Of a stretch of 64,000 bases of DNA, positions 37,648 to 47,787 are shown one piece after another; position 1 is the first letter of the stretch, and each line of letters begins with the position of its first letter. Position numbers and translations under genes: made by a program. The stretch spans positions 225,000 through 288,999 of the forward strand of contig JAHDVK010000003.1 in assembly GCA_023384675.1 (NCBI GenBank). Direction: 5' to 3'. The stretch is from Bryobacteraceae bacterium. GTDB taxonomy: Bacteria; Acidobacteriota; Terriglobia; Bryobacterales; Bryobacteraceae. The notes beneath the pieces were generated by a model. That model was given only the letters and a program-made list of their open reading frames with translations. It searched no databases and was not told the origin of the DNA.

Positions 37648-39564
37648 TTGCGCCGGGAAGTCCTCATCGTCGTTGCGTTTGTCCTGCTGCTCCGGTTGCC
37701 GTTTCTCGGCATTCCGGCGCAGTGGGACGACTTCAACTATCTCTCCGCGGGCGAGTATGCGCTCACCAACCCGGCGCATCCGTCGTGGTTTCAATTCGTC
37801 TTTCATGGGCGGACGGTGGACATGCGCGGCCACCCGCATCCACCGGGCGTGGCGTGGATCATTGCGGCGCTGCTGGCCGTGCTGGGACCGTTCCGCGAAG
37901 CGCCCTTTCATGCCGCGTTTCTCGCGTTTTCATTGACCGCCGCGCTGAGCATGTACCTCCTGGCGCGCCGCTTCGTGCCGGGGCGCGCGCTAATCGCGAC
38001 GCTGCTCTTCCTGGTTGTGCCCGCGTCGATGGTGAGCGGCACGTCGTTTGAGAGCGACACGCCGCTGCTGGCGTTCTGGATGCTCGCGGCGGCGCTCTAT
38101 GTGGAAGCGGTGGAACGGCAGCGCGCGGCGCTGCTGGCGGGCGCGGCGGCGGCGATGGGCGCGGCGGCGATGGTGGCGTATTCGGCCTTCCTGCTGGCGC
38201 CGGTTGGCGCGCTGTTTCTCTGGCAGCGGCGGCGCGGCTGGCATGCGGGGTGGGCGGCGCTGGCAGCGCCGTTCGCCGTGATCGCCGCCTACCAGATTTA
38301 TGAGCGGCTCACCGGCGGGGCATTGCCCGCGGGCGAACTGCTGGGGCACTTTCAGACGCACGGATTCCAGCGTCTGGAGATGAAGCTAAAGAACGCCGTG
38401 GCGCTGGTTGGACATTTGGGGCTGATGGTGGCACCGGTGGTCTGGCTGGCGCTCGTGCGGAGGTGGACGCTGGCCGCGGCATTCGTTGTGCCCGCCCTTG
38501 CCGCCGCGTTCTATGATCCGCATCCGCTGTTCTGGGCGCCCGCAGGTTTGGGCGCATTGGTGCTGGCCTGGAGTTGGGGGTGGGTTCGGGATGGAGAGAA
38601 GCGCTTCCTGGCCGCATGGCTGCTGTTGTACTTCGCCGCAGCGGTGGTGATTTTCTTCGCGGGCGCGGCGCGTTATCTGCTGCCGCTGTCGGCTCCGCTG
38701 GTGCTGCTGGTGGTGCGCGAGTTGGCGGAACGGCCGGTGTGGCTCCGCGCGGCCCTGGTCTTCAACCTGGTGCTGGGATTGGCGGCCGCATGGGTGAATT
38801 TCGAGCACTGGCGCGATTCGCGGGCCTTTGCCCATGAGGCGGCGAGCCGGGTTGCGGGTGCGCCGTTGTGGACCTCGGCCGAATGGGGCGCGCGCTATTA
38901 CGCCGAGCGCGCGGGCGCGCGGCCCCTATTGACCGGCCAGACGCTGGCGCCGGGCGATTTTCTGCTTGAGAGCGCGCTCAGCGGCAACGTGGAGCATTCG
39001 CGGGGCGGCAATCGCATGGCGGTGCGGCTCGAACGCGAGATCCGCCCGCGACTGCCGCTGCGGCTTGCCGGGCTCGATGCGCGCACGGGCTACGCCACGG
39101 TGGGCTTCGGCCTGCGGGCATTCGGTTGGTCCGGCGGCCCGGTGGACCGCCTGCGTTTGTTGGAGGCGGTCTCGATGGAGCCTTCGCTGTCTTGGCTGCG
39201 GATGAGCGACTCCGCCGCATCGGACCACTTGCTGGATGGCGTCTATGGTCTGGAGCAGGGCGAGTGGCGCTGGGCCGCGCCACGTTCCAGCTACCGGCTG
39301 CTTGCGCCCGGCCGGGCCGCTGCCGTCGCAGCGGTGATCCATCTGCCGGCGGACGCGCCGGGCCGCAGGGTCCGGCTGGAATTGGATGGCAAGGTGATCG
39401 CGGAGCGGACGCTGGCGGGGGAAGGACGCCACCGTATCGAATCGGGGCTGGTGGAGGCGAAGGGCCCGGTAACGTTGATGTTGCAGATCGACAAGGGCTT
39501 CCGGCCGGCAGGGGACCGCCGGGAGTTGGGGTTGATCGTGCTCGAGTTGGGTTTTGTGGAATGA
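37648..39564 (+). CDS. GT39/PMT-like glycosyltransferase membrane protein
   Basis: The 638-residue protein has about ten membrane segments in the first 400 residues and a soluble C-terminal part. The N-terminal region (LLLRLPFLGIPAQWDDFNYL) carries an acidic pair after helix 1, like the DE/DD motif of GT-C enzymes that use polyprenyl-phosphate sugars. FESDTPLLAFWMLAAALYVE is also typical of the ArnT/PMT group. It probably adds a sugar to a lipid or protein on the periplasmic side. The start is TTG 37648, 21 bases after gcvPB, with GGAGG close before it and a TACACT -10 box. It ends in a hairpin-marked gap. Confidence 0.75.
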   Translation: MRREVLIVVAFVLLLRLPFLGIPAQWDDFNYLSAGEYALTNPAHPSWFQFVFHGRTVDMRGHPHPPGVAWIIAALLAVLGPFREAPFHAAFLAFSLTAALSMYLLARRFVPGRALIATLLFLVVPASMVSGTSFESDTPLLAFWMLAAALYVEAVERQRAALLAGAAAAMGAAAMVAYSAFLLAPVGALFLWQRRRGWHAGWAALAAPFAVIAAYQIYERLTGGALPAGELLGHFQTHGFQRLEMKLKNAVALVGHLGLMVAPVVWLALVRRWTLAAAFVVPALAAAFYDPHPLFWAPAGLGALVLAWSWGWVRDGEKRFLAAWLLLYFAAAVVIFFAGAARYLLPLSAPLVLLVVRELAERPVWLRAALVFNLVLGLAAAWVNFEHWRDSRAFAHEAASRVAGAPLWTSAEWGARYYAERAGARPLLTGQTLAPGDFLLESALSGNVEHSRGGNRMAVRLEREIRPRLPLRLAGLDARTGYATVGFGLRAFGWSGGPVDRLRLLEAVSMEPSLSWLRMSDSAASDHLLDGVYGLEQGEWRWAAPRSSYRLLAPGRAAAVAAVIHLPADAPGRRVRLELDGKVIAERTLAGEGRHRIESGLVEAKGPVTLMLQIDKGFRPAGDRRELGLIVLELGFVE

Positions 39565-39613
39565 GCCGGCTTCCGGTGCGTGAAAAGATCTCCGATGCGC
39601 TATCTGGCGTCTA

Positions 39614-39633
39614 CCCCCGCCTGACGGCGGGGG
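39614..39633. terminator. GC-rich hairpin in a convergent gap, terminator candidate
   Basis: CCCCCGCC (39614-39621) and GGCGGGGG (39626-39633) pair perfectly around a TGAC loop. It lies between the 3' ends of the GT39-like gene and the SDR gene. No T-run follows closely on either strand, so termination ability is uncertain. Confidence 0.45.
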
Positions 39634-39700
39634 CTCACAAACGCCTTTGTTTCAATATGTTCAGAGCGTCCATCGTCAGGTCGAGGCAGGCAACAGCGCG

Positions 39701-40465
39701 TCAATACGGCCACGCGGGGCGCGTAAACAGGCCGCCATCGACCCAGACGGTTTGCCCGGTGATGAAATCGGATTCGCCGGAAACGAAGAAGGCCACGGCG
39801 CGCGCCACATCGAGCGGCACGCCGACGCGGCTGAGCGGGGTGAGCTTCGACCACGTGTCCGCGTAATCGCCGGCCTCTTCCTTGGTGCGTTCGATCTCGA
39901 TGGCGCCCGGGGCTACGCAGTTCACGCGGATCTTGTAGGGCGCCAGTTCCACCGCTGCCACTTTGGTGAACTGCTCGATGCCGCCCTTGCTGGCGGTGTA
40001 GTCCACTAGGTTGGGGAAGGCGATTTTATTGCAGCCGGAGCCGATGTTGACGATCGAGCCGCCCTTGTCGAGCATCATGCGAGCAGCGCGCTGCGTGCAG
40101 AGAAAGCAGCCCTTGAGGTTGGTATCGAGCACGCGGTCCCATTCGGCTTCGGTCAACTCGAGCAGCGGCTTCCAGGTCTGCACACCGGCGTTGTTGACGA
40201 GGATGTCCAGAGGGCCCGCCTCGGCGGCGATGCGGGCGAACATGGCGTCCACCTGCACGGAGTCGCCGACGTTGGCCTGCACGGCAAGCGCCCAGCCGCC
40301 GGAGTCCTGAATCTCGCGGACGGTGTCCGCGGCGCCCTGCGCATCGGAGTTGTAGTTGACCACGACCCGGCAGCCGAGCCGCGCGAGTTCGAGCGCGATG
40401 CCCTTGCCCACGCCCTTGCTCGCGCCCGTCACCAGCGCCGTTTTCCCGTTCAGTTCCCTAGGCAT
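39701..40465 (-). CDS. SDR-family oxidoreductase
   Basis: The 254-residue protein is a classical short-chain dehydrogenase. It has the TGASKGVGKG cofactor loop, VNNAGVQ, a serine in VNIGSGC and the catalytic YTASKGG. The residues VVVNYNSDAQ after strand 2 favour NADP(H). It resembles FabG and glucose-dehydrogenase-like members that reduce or oxidise small alcohols and ketones; the substrate is unknown. It is divergent from arginine decarboxylase. Confidence 0.85.
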   Translation of the reverse strand: MPRELNGKTALVTGASKGVGKGIALELARLGCRVVVNYNSDAQGAADTVREIQDSGGWALAVQANVGDSVQVDAMFARIAAEAGPLDILVNNAGVQTWKPLLELTEAEWDRVLDTNLKGCFLCTQRAARMMLDKGGSIVNIGSGCNKIAFPNLVDYTASKGGIEQFTKVAAVELAPYKIRVNCVAPGAIEIERTKEEAGDYADTWSKLTPLSRVGVPLDVARAVAFFVSGESDFITGQTVWVDGGLFTRPAWPY

Positions 40466-40566
40466 ACCGCTGATTGTATAGCCTCCCGAGGGCGAGACGG
40501 CGAAGGATAGTTGCCCCGGCCGGGCTTTTCGGTGAAACTTGGAGTTTCAGGAGGGCCTCTTCAGAA

Positions 40567-42513
40567 TTGAACGTTAAGCTGCCGGATAAGCCCAAAGTGT
40601 GGGAACCCACCGACCGCTGGTCGGTGGCGCACTCGCGCGACTTGTATGACATCGACCGCTGGGGCAAGGGATACTTCTCGATCAGCGGCGAGGGGAATGT
40701 GCTCGTGCATCCCACACGCGATCCGCAGCGCTCGATCGACCTGAAAAAGCTGGTGGACACGCTTGTACTGCGCGGCATCGACCCGCCGATTCTAGTCCGC
40801 TTCCTCGAGATCCTCGGGGTGCAGATGGCCGAACTCAAGAGCGTGTTCGACTCGGCCATTCAAGAGCACAACTACCAGGGCCGCTATCTGTGCGTGTATC
40901 CGATCAAGGTGAACCAGCAGCGGCACGTGGTGGAGGAGGTTTATCAGTACGGGCGGCAGTTTGGCTTCGGACTGGAAGCCGGGTCGAAGCCGGAGCTGCT
41001 GGCGGTGGCCGCGGTGGCGGACAACGAGACGCCGATCATCTGCAACGGCTTCAAGGACGACGAATACATCGAAATGGTGATGCTGGCGACGAAAATCGGC
41101 CGCCATATCACGCCCGTGGTCGAGAAGTACACCGAACTGGACCTGATCCTGAAACACGCGGCGCGGATCGGCGTGAAGCCGCGCATCGGGATTCGCGTGA
41201 AGCTTGCGAGCCGCGGCGCGGGCCGCTGGAAATCGTCCGGCGGCTACCGCTCGAAGTTCGGGCTCACGGTGACGGAGGCCTTGCGCGCGCTCGAGCAGTT
41301 GCGCGCGGCGGGGATGGAGGATTGCCTGAACCTGCTCCATTTCCACCTGGGCAGCCAGATCACGAATATCCGCCACATCAAGGCCGCGGTGATCGAGGCT
41401 GCGCGCGTCTATGCCGAATTGAAGCGCGCAGGCGCGGGGCTGGAATACCTGGACGTGGGCGGCGGACTCGGCATCGACTATGACGGCTCGCAGACCGATT
41501 TCGAATCGAGCGTGAACTATTCGCTGCAGGAGTACGCGAACGACGTCGTCCACCACATTCAGAACGTGTGCGACGAAGCCGAAGTGCCGCATCCGCACAT
41601 CGTGACGGAAAGCGGGCGCGCCATCGCCGCCTACCACAGCGTGCTTGTGTTCAATGTGCTGGGTGTTTCGGGCTACGGCGGCGAAGCGATCCCGGACAGC
41701 CTGGGCGACGACGCCGAGCAGCCCATCATCGACCTGATGGAGACGTACAAGAACCTGAGCATGAAGAACCTGCTCGAGAGCTTCCACGACGCTCAGCAGG
41801 CGCTGGATTCGGCGTTGAATCTCTTCAGCCTCGGGTATCTGCCGCTGAAGCAGCGCTCGCTTGCCGAGAACCTGTACTGGGTGATCAGCCGGCGGATTCT
41901 GTCGATGGCCAAGCAATTGGATGTGATGCCTGAAGACCTGGAAGGCCTGGAAGCCGCGCTTTCGGACACGTATTTCTGCAATTTTTCGTTGTTCCAGTCG
42001 ATGCCGGACAGTTGGGCGGTGAAACAGCTTTTCCCGCTGATGCCGATCCACCGGCTGACCGAGCCGCCCACGCGCGGCGCGGTGCTTGGCGATATTTCGT
42101 GCGACAGCGACGGCAAAGTGGATCAGTTTATCGACCGCCGCGACGTGAAGAAGACGCTGCCGCTGCACGGCTTCACGGGGGAGCCATATTATCTGGGGGC
42201 ATTCCTGGTGGGCGCGTATCAGGAGATCCTCGGCGACCTGCACAATCTGCTCGGCGATACGCACGCGGTGCATGTGCGGCTGAACGAGCACAACACGCCG
42301 GTGCTTGAAGCCGTGATCCGCGGCGATACGGTGAAGGAAGTGCTGCACTACGTGCAGTTCTCGGCGGGCAACCTGCTGGAGCAGTTCCGGGTGGATGTCG
42401 AGAAGGCGGTGATGGAAGGGCGGATTGGAATCGAGGAGTCGGGCAGGCTGCTGAAGTTCTATGAGGAAGGGTTGTACGGATACACGTACCTTGAGGACGT
42501 GCATACGAGCTAG
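40567..42513 (+). CDS. speA: Biosynthetic arginine decarboxylase
   Basis: This enzyme of about 648 residues makes agmatine from arginine, the first step of one polyamine route. The PLP lysine is in CVYPIKVNQQRHVVEEVYQY. Other SpeA segments are CNGFKDDEYIEMVMLATKIG, FHLGSQITNIRHIKAAVIEA, YLDVGGGLGIDYDGSQTDFE and the late CDSDGKVDQFIDRRDVKKTL. I start it at TTG 40567, with AGGAGG 12 bases upstream; no better start lies near. It is long because of the usual insert domain of bacterial SpeA. Agmatinase is not nearby. Confidence 0.95.
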   Translation: MNVKLPDKPKVWEPTDRWSVAHSRDLYDIDRWGKGYFSISGEGNVLVHPTRDPQRSIDLKKLVDTLVLRGIDPPILVRFLEILGVQMAELKSVFDSAIQEHNYQGRYLCVYPIKVNQQRHVVEEVYQYGRQFGFGLEAGSKPELLAVAAVADNETPIICNGFKDDEYIEMVMLATKIGRHITPVVEKYTELDLILKHAARIGVKPRIGIRVKLASRGAGRWKSSGGYRSKFGLTVTEALRALEQLRAAGMEDCLNLLHFHLGSQITNIRHIKAAVIEAARVYAELKRAGAGLEYLDVGGGLGIDYDGSQTDFESSVNYSLQEYANDVVHHIQNVCDEAEVPHPHIVTESGRAIAAYHSVLVFNVLGVSGYGGEAIPDSLGDDAEQPIIDLMETYKNLSMKNLLESFHDAQQALDSALNLFSLGYLPLKQRSLAENLYWVISRRILSMAKQLDVMPEDLEGLEAALSDTYFCNFSLFQSMPDSWAVKQLFPLMPIHRLTEPPTRGAVLGDISCDSDGKVDQFIDRRDVKKTLPLHGFTGEPYYLGAFLVGAYQEILGDLHNLLGDTHAVHVRLNEHNTPVLEAVIRGDTVKEVLHYVQFSAGNLLEQFRVDVEKAVMEGRIGIEESGRLLKFYEEGLYGYTYLEDVHTS

Positions 42514-43136
42514 CGGTGCGGCGGTGCGGCAGAGTCCTGCCGGCCGGCGGCGGACCCCGGGCGCTCACAGGATTGGCTCCCCGAGTTCAAAAGCTGAGTG
42601 CCGCTGTTTCCAACCGCGAAGATACGCATCAGCGACCCATGCTTTGCCCGCGACGCCCTCCTTGCCGAGTCGAAGGAGGATGAAGGAATCTTCCATTGTC
42701 CTTCTCGGCTCCCTTCCGGCAAAGGCCTGGAATGCAAATGTTTGCCGGGCGCCATTACTCGCTACGCACCGTGATGAGTTTGAGTCGAAGCCGGACAGCC
42801 ACTGAGCAGCGATGCCGCACTGCCGCATCGCTGAATCGCTTGCGATGCTTGCGCGAGGAGCACTCGCCGGCGCAGGAGGGGTTCTTACCGGGCGGCGTTG
42901 AACATTTTCCGGGCTTTCAACTGAAGCGGTATGGGCGAATCAAGTGGATCGTACGGGTGGGACTCCGCGCAGCCAAATGAAGTGGGATTAGATCATAATC
43001 ACTGAATTCACGAAAGAGCGGCGTATCCGCCTGCTCGCCTTAGAGTTCCATTTGGCGGAATCTTCCCGTCCAATCCTGTCTGTTCTCGGAAAGCCGGGCC
43101 TGCGGCAAACCGATCTGCGTGACCGGCGCAGCCTGC
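42514..43136. other. Gene-poor stretch after speA
   Basis: About 620 bases here hold no gene I can support. An 87-codon frame on the minus strand (42565-42828) is open, but it has no ribosome-binding site and lacks any clear protein pattern, so I did not call it. A seven-base inverted repeat, GCGATGC with GCATCGC, lies near 42809-42829. GC content appears lower than in neighbouring genes. The region may be a decayed gene. Confidence 0.4.
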
Positions 43137-43148
43137 TATAATCGCGAA

Positions 43149-43580
43149 GTGCGTCTGAGATCCGCTGCCGCCTACGCCAGCTTGGCGCTTTTTGTGGTTA
43201 CAAGCGTTGGTTTTTTCGCGCGCAAGGCGGCCAATGAAGTGAGAACGGTCACCTTGTGGGCGCCGCGGAGCGTGGTTCCCCCCGACGTGAGAAAACAGAT
43301 CGCGGTCATCCGATCGAAAATCCCTTGCGGCGCCCCACTCGTATATGTAGATCCGAAAATTGATCAGTGGGTGTTTGGCGTCTGGAAGCGGACCTTTCAT
43401 CCCGTGAATAATCTTGTCTCGGCGGTGGGGGAGGCCGAGTTGGCCGCGGTACGGCGGCAGTATGGGATGAAGTACGCCTTGATCGTCGGCGATGCGCCCG
43501 ATTGGGTACGATTCGAACCCTTGGCGGCCCTTGGCGGCTATCCGGGAACTGCTCCGGTGGTGCTGGGTGCTTTGGAATAG
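43149..43580 (+). CDS. Small membrane-anchored protein of unknown function
   Basis: The 143-residue protein begins at GTG 43149 with one membrane segment (AAAYASLALFVVTSVGFFAR). The rest is a small soluble domain (VIRSKIPCGAPLVYVDPKID, AAVRRQYGMKYALIVGDAPD), probably outside the membrane. I do not recognise it. TATAAT lies at 43137-43142, so transcription would start at or beside the GTG; the mRNA looks leaderless. The stop lies five bases before the next gene, so both form one unit. Confidence 0.6.
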   Translation: MRLRSAAAYASLALFVVTSVGFFARKAANEVRTVTLWAPRSVVPPDVRKQIAVIRSKIPCGAPLVYVDPKIDQWVFGVWKRTFHPVNNLVSAVGEAELAAVRRQYGMKYALIVGDAPDWVRFEPLAALGGYPGTAPVVLGALE

Positions 43581-43585
43581 GACGC

Positions 43586-44953
43586 ATGGCCAACATCATC
43601 ATCGCAGTCCTGCTCGCGTATGCATTCACGGCACTGGGTGCGGTGATTCTCCGGCGCACTCCTCGCTCCTGGTATGAGTTCAACCAGTTCTTCGTGATTG
43701 GTCTCACCGCCGCCACTCTGTCCCTCTTCGTGTTGTCGTTGGCGACGGGCGGGCACGCGCTGATGATTACCCTTCTCCTCCTGGCGGCGGCGGCCACACT
43801 CGGAGTGCGGGCGAGGATGTTCCCCCCATTGTCTCTGCCGCGAATTCCGCGCAGCGCCATATTGCCGCTGCTTTTAACGGCCACGGCGGCGGCGGTTTTC
43901 ACCTACCTCAACTTCACCGTCGCCTTTTATTGGGACGGTTATCAGATTTGGGGTACGAAGGCGTTGTTGCTCTACGAACGTGGCGCGCTCACGGAATACT
44001 TCTGGTATCCAGGGAACTATGAGCGGATTCTTGAATATCCGCCAATGATTCCGATGTATGAGGCGCTGCTTACGCGCCTGAAGGGCGCTTTTGTTTGGGA
44101 ATCGGTCAAGCCTATATTTCTGATTTTCTATTTCTCATTGCTGAATTTTACCTATCACGCCGCGTCCGCATTTGTCCGGAGTCACGGTATGGCGCTTTGG
44201 GCGGTGGCCATGTCCTCGGTGTCCGCAGCCGTTTCACTCCACTACTCCACCGGCGGCTATGCGGATATGCCGCAAGCTTGTGTGCTCGCAGCCGTAATCG
44301 CCGCCTTGGGGCGGGCGGATGAAACGTCGTGGCGGGCGAACCAGGCGCTGCCGTGGCTGCTTGCGGGCCTTGCGCTGGTCAAGAGTGAGGGACTCGTGCT
44401 TTTCGGAGTTGGCAGCATTGTGATCGTGGCGGCGTGGTTGACGAGCGGGCGTCTGATGGATCGCGTTCGGACGGCGGCGGGCGGCGTGAGTATCTCCTTG
44501 CTGGGCCCCGCGGTGAGCATCCTCCTCGTCAAGTTGAGCAAGTCGCATGACGTGGTCTATAGCGTGGATTGGCAACGGGCGGCAACTCGGCTCACTCAGG
44601 TGCCCGAGATTGCGCTCACCCACCTTCTCCATTGGCCAGAGTGGGGGTTCCACTGGCCTTTCGCCCTACTGGCGGCAACTTTGCTGCTGGTCATGGGGCC
44701 GATGCGGGAAAGACTCCTTGCCTTCGCCGGACTGGCATCCCTGGCCATCTACACTTCGGTTTTCTACTTCTCGGCCTGGGATGCGAAAGCGCACATGGAC
44801 AATGCCTATTCCCGGATCATCGGCCAGCTGATCCCCCTGACGATTGTCATCATTATCGCGGCCCATCACCGGTTGGCCGGAACCCCGGAAGGCGGGATCG
44901 GCGAGGAGCAGCAGTGCCGCAAGACGGAATTCCGGGCGAATCCCAGTCTCTGA
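43586..44953 (+). CDS. Multi-pass membrane protein, glycosyltransferase-like (GT-C)
   Basis: The 455-residue protein has about ten membrane segments. The loop after an early helix (NFTVAFYWDGYQIWGTKALL) carries an acidic residue, as in GT-C enzymes that take sugars from lipid carriers. Later segments such as EYPPMIPMYEALLTRLKGAF and STGGYADMPQACVLAAVIAA are reminiscent of such proteins. The start ATG 43586 follows the small upstream protein, which may be a partner. The specificity is unknown. The region has lower GC than average for the window. Confidence 0.6.
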   Translation: MANIIIAVLLAYAFTALGAVILRRTPRSWYEFNQFFVIGLTAATLSLFVLSLATGGHALMITLLLLAAAATLGVRARMFPPLSLPRIPRSAILPLLLTATAAAVFTYLNFTVAFYWDGYQIWGTKALLLYERGALTEYFWYPGNYERILEYPPMIPMYEALLTRLKGAFVWESVKPIFLIFYFSLLNFTYHAASAFVRSHGMALWAVAMSSVSAAVSLHYSTGGYADMPQACVLAAVIAALGRADETSWRANQALPWLLAGLALVKSEGLVLFGVGSIVIVAAWLTSGRLMDRVRTAAGGVSISLLGPAVSILLVKLSKSHDVVYSVDWQRAATRLTQVPEIALTHLLHWPEWGFHWPFALLAATLLLVMGPMRERLLAFAGLASLAIYTSVFYFSAWDAKAHMDNAYSRIIGQLIPLTIVIIIAAHHRLAGTPEGGIGEEQQCRKTEFRANPSL

Positions 44954-45090
44954 TTGCCCAGCGGTTGCCGAAGGTCGCCGCGAGGCTTGTGAGGTTCCGC
45001 ACGGGCTTCGAACAGGCAGTGGGGCTGAGCGCTTTCCTTTACGCGGCTTCATCCCAAGCCTCACGCGCGCCGGGCGCGTGGGCCCGCCTA

Positions 45091-47778
45091 TCACTTGGAC
45101 AATAGTTTCCGGTACAAGGCAGCCTGCTCGCGCGCGACCACATCCCAATCGAAGCGCCGTTCCACGGTGGCGCGGGCGTGCTGCTCGAGTGAGCGGCGGC
45201 GGTCCGGGTCCGCGAAGAGAGCCAGAATCGCATCGGCGAGCTCCGTGCCGGTTTGCCCTTCCAGATAATCGCTTCCCGCTTCCAGATCCAGTCCGTTCAC
45301 GCCGGCGGGCGTCGAGACAATCGCTTTGCCCATCGCCATCGCTTCCATAATCTTGATGTTCGTGCCCGCGGAGGCGAGCAGGGGCGCGATGACGATCGCG
45401 GCGCGTTCGTAGGCCCCGCGGACATCGGAAACGAAGCCTTCCACCTCGAGACCGGGCTGATCGAGATCCACCGTCACGCGGTCGCGATAGAGTTCGCGAT
45501 AGTGGTCCGGCCGCGCGCCGGCGATGATGTGGAGCGTGGCGCCGGCTGCGCGCAGCGCGGGCCAGGCTTCGTCGAGGAAGAAACGGAGCGCCATCAGGTT
45601 CGGCAGGTGCGCGAAAGACCCGATGAAGAGGATGCGCCGCGGCTCGGGATCCCGCGCAGCGGGGCGGTAGCGATCAAGGTCCACGCCGTTGGGCAGCGCG
45701 GCGACGGCGCGCGCGCCCTCCACCATGCCCCGGTCCTTCGCCGACATCGTCACCACGAGCGAGACCTCGCGCCAGGCCTGCCGTTCGAAGGTCTCCCAGC
45801 GCTGCAGTTGTTCGCGGGTTTCCCAATCGCCGTTCTGTTGGAGCAGTTGAGAGTAAAGGTCGAGCGTGATGTCGTGCTCGATCAGCAGCGTGGGCAGCGG
45901 CGCGCAGTCAGGCGCGTAGAGCGCCATTTGCGTGAACTCGAGTTGGACGAGCGCGGGTTTGTAACGGCGGATCGCTTCGCGCAGTGCCGCGCGAAACGGC
46001 GGGGTGTCGTGCTCTTCCACCACTTCGGGGCGCGCCGTCATCGGGCGCAAGTGCGTGCCCCGCCGCCGCACGAGCACCACCTGATGGCAGATCTCGAGCA
46101 GTTCCGGCGCGACGGGCGTGTGTTCGTCACAGAACGCGATGAGCACCTGGTCGAATTCGCCGGCCGCGCGTTTCATCAGATTGAACATGCGCACGGCGCC
46201 GCCGTGCGAAAGGGGGAAGGGAACGTAAGGGCTGGCGATGAGCACCAGCGGGCGCTCGGGACTGCGTGCGCGCCCGGGGAACCACGCCGTTTCGCCGCCC
46301 GCGAGCGCGAGGGCCATTCGTTCATCGGCGATCTGCGCGGGCGCGGGCTCGTTCGACTGCCAAACCTGGAGCGCGGCGCGCAACGCGGGCAGCGCCCAAG
46401 GCGGGGGCGGCTCCTTGGCGGCGTGATAGTTCAGCCGCAGAACCGCGCGGGCCCAGAGTTCCTGGAACAGCGCGGGGTCCGCGATACTGCGGGCGAGGAA
46501 CTTCAGGTAGTTGATCTCGACGGCCTCGCGGATCTGGTCCGGCTTGAAGTAGCGGCTCGTGGTGCTCTGGTGATCGTGGATGACGCGCGCCCCCGCCACG
46601 AATACCGTCGGCCAGCCGCGCACCCAGCCGCGCCAGCCGAGGTCGAGATCCTCGACATAGGCGGGCGTGAAACATTCGCCGAGCCCGCCGCAGGCACGTA
46701 GTTTCGCGGTGTCATAGAGCGAGCAGCCGCCGCTGCCGTAGGTGACCGGCGTGAGGTCTTCGCCTTCCACCGGGGTCTCGCACCTGACGGGGAATTCGGT
46801 GGGTTCGGGCTCGCGCCGCAGCACGGCTTTCCCGGTTTCTTCGCGGCGTTTGCCCTCGGGGAAGAAGATCTGCGCGGTGGCGCAAAACAGCGTGGAAACG
46901 CGCGAAAAAGCCTCAAAAAGCGCTCGAATCGCGCCGTTTTCGAGCGTCATATCGTTGTTCAGCAGCAGGGTGTGCGAGAAGCGCGCCGCCGCGATGCCCC
47001 GGTTGACGGCCGCCGCGAAGCTGAGCGGCCCGGGGCTTTCGATGAGGCGGATGCCGGGATGGCTCTGCCTGAGCCAGGCCGCCGTCCCGTCCGTGGAGCC
47101 GTTATCCACGACGATGATCTCGTGCGAAAACGGGGTTAAATTGGCAAATAATGAGGCAAAAAGGCGCTCCAGAAGCGTTTTTCCGTCACGCGATGGAATG
47201 ATGACAGAAACGCCCTCCGGCAGCCCGGATTCGAGCGTTTCGGGGCTGTTTTTGCGGTCAACGGCCCGTTTTCGGCCCGCGGCGAGCGCGCGGCGGTACA
47301 GCAGCGGGCGCCGCAGCGACCAGGGATGAAAGAGCCGCCAGACTTGGGTATAGAGCCAGCCGCCAGGCTTCGTTTCCCACTCGATCAGGTTGCCTGTGCG
47401 CCAGGCCACATGGCGCAGAATCGCAAAGAACGAGTGCGGATGCACCGCGAAATGGTCCAAGTTTTCGTTGAAACACAGCAGGCGGCGCGGTGCGATTTCG
47501 AAGCCGATGCGCCGCATGGGCCAGAAGGGCTGGCGCGGCTGCAGGATGATGGCGGCGTGGGCGACTTCTTTGCCGCGGAGGGCATCGAGGATGCGGTCGC
47601 GGTTCTGCGCGCAGGTCCGGCCGAGCGCGTACGGGATCCACCGGCCGCGCGGCGGCGCGAATTCGCTGACGACATAGAGCGGCAGTTCGGGGGCGACGGC
47701 CGAGAAATTATCGAGAAAGGTTTCGACCAGATCTTCCGACCCGCTGGCAAAGGCGACGAGGATACGTTCGGTGGCCAA
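45091..47778 (-). CDS. Bifunctional glycosyltransferase: GT2 and GT4 domains in one chain
   Basis: The 895-residue protein has two catalytic parts. Around residues 190-430 is a family 2 domain: GVSVIIPSRDGKTLLERLFA, IIVVDNGSTDGTAAW, LLLNNDMTLENGAIRALFEA and YVEDLDLGWRGWVRGW. Around residues 525-890 is a family 4 domain with RRILFIGSFAHLPNLMALRF, YERAAIVIAPLLASAGTNIK and the GT4 signature IKIMEAMAMGKAIVSTPAGV. An N-terminal part of about 185 residues is unassigned. Such fusions build glycan chains or carry out sequential additions. The start is TTG 47778, nine bases after the upstream gene, so the two are one transcript. Confidence 0.85.
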   Translation of the reverse strand: MATERILVAFASGSEDLVETFLDNFSAVAPELPLYVVSEFAPPRGRWIPYALGRTCAQNRDRILDALRGKEVAHAAIILQPRQPFWPMRRIGFEIAPRRLLCFNENLDHFAVHPHSFFAILRHVAWRTGNLIEWETKPGGWLYTQVWRLFHPWSLRRPLLYRRALAAGRKRAVDRKNSPETLESGLPEGVSVIIPSRDGKTLLERLFASLFANLTPFSHEIIVVDNGSTDGTAAWLRQSHPGIRLIESPGPLSFAAAVNRGIAAARFSHTLLLNNDMTLENGAIRALFEAFSRVSTLFCATAQIFFPEGKRREETGKAVLRREPEPTEFPVRCETPVEGEDLTPVTYGSGGCSLYDTAKLRACGGLGECFTPAYVEDLDLGWRGWVRGWPTVFVAGARVIHDHQSTTSRYFKPDQIREAVEINYLKFLARSIADPALFQELWARAVLRLNYHAAKEPPPPWALPALRAALQVWQSNEPAPAQIADERMALALAGGETAWFPGRARSPERPLVLIASPYVPFPLSHGGAVRMFNLMKRAAGEFDQVLIAFCDEHTPVAPELLEICHQVVLVRRRGTHLRPMTARPEVVEEHDTPPFRAALREAIRRYKPALVQLEFTQMALYAPDCAPLPTLLIEHDITLDLYSQLLQQNGDWETREQLQRWETFERQAWREVSLVVTMSAKDRGMVEGARAVAALPNGVDLDRYRPAARDPEPRRILFIGSFAHLPNLMALRFFLDEAWPALRAAGATLHIIAGARPDHYRELYRDRVTVDLDQPGLEVEGFVSDVRGAYERAAIVIAPLLASAGTNIKIMEAMAMGKAIVSTPAGVNGLDLEAGSDYLEGQTGTELADAILALFADPDRRRSLEQHARATVERRFDWDVVAREQAALYRKLLSK

Positions 47779-47787
47779 GAAATCAGG

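Noticed and set aside
42565..42828. 87-codon minus-strand frame after speA
   Set aside because: It has no ribosome-binding site or recognisable pattern, and overlapping frames are equally open.
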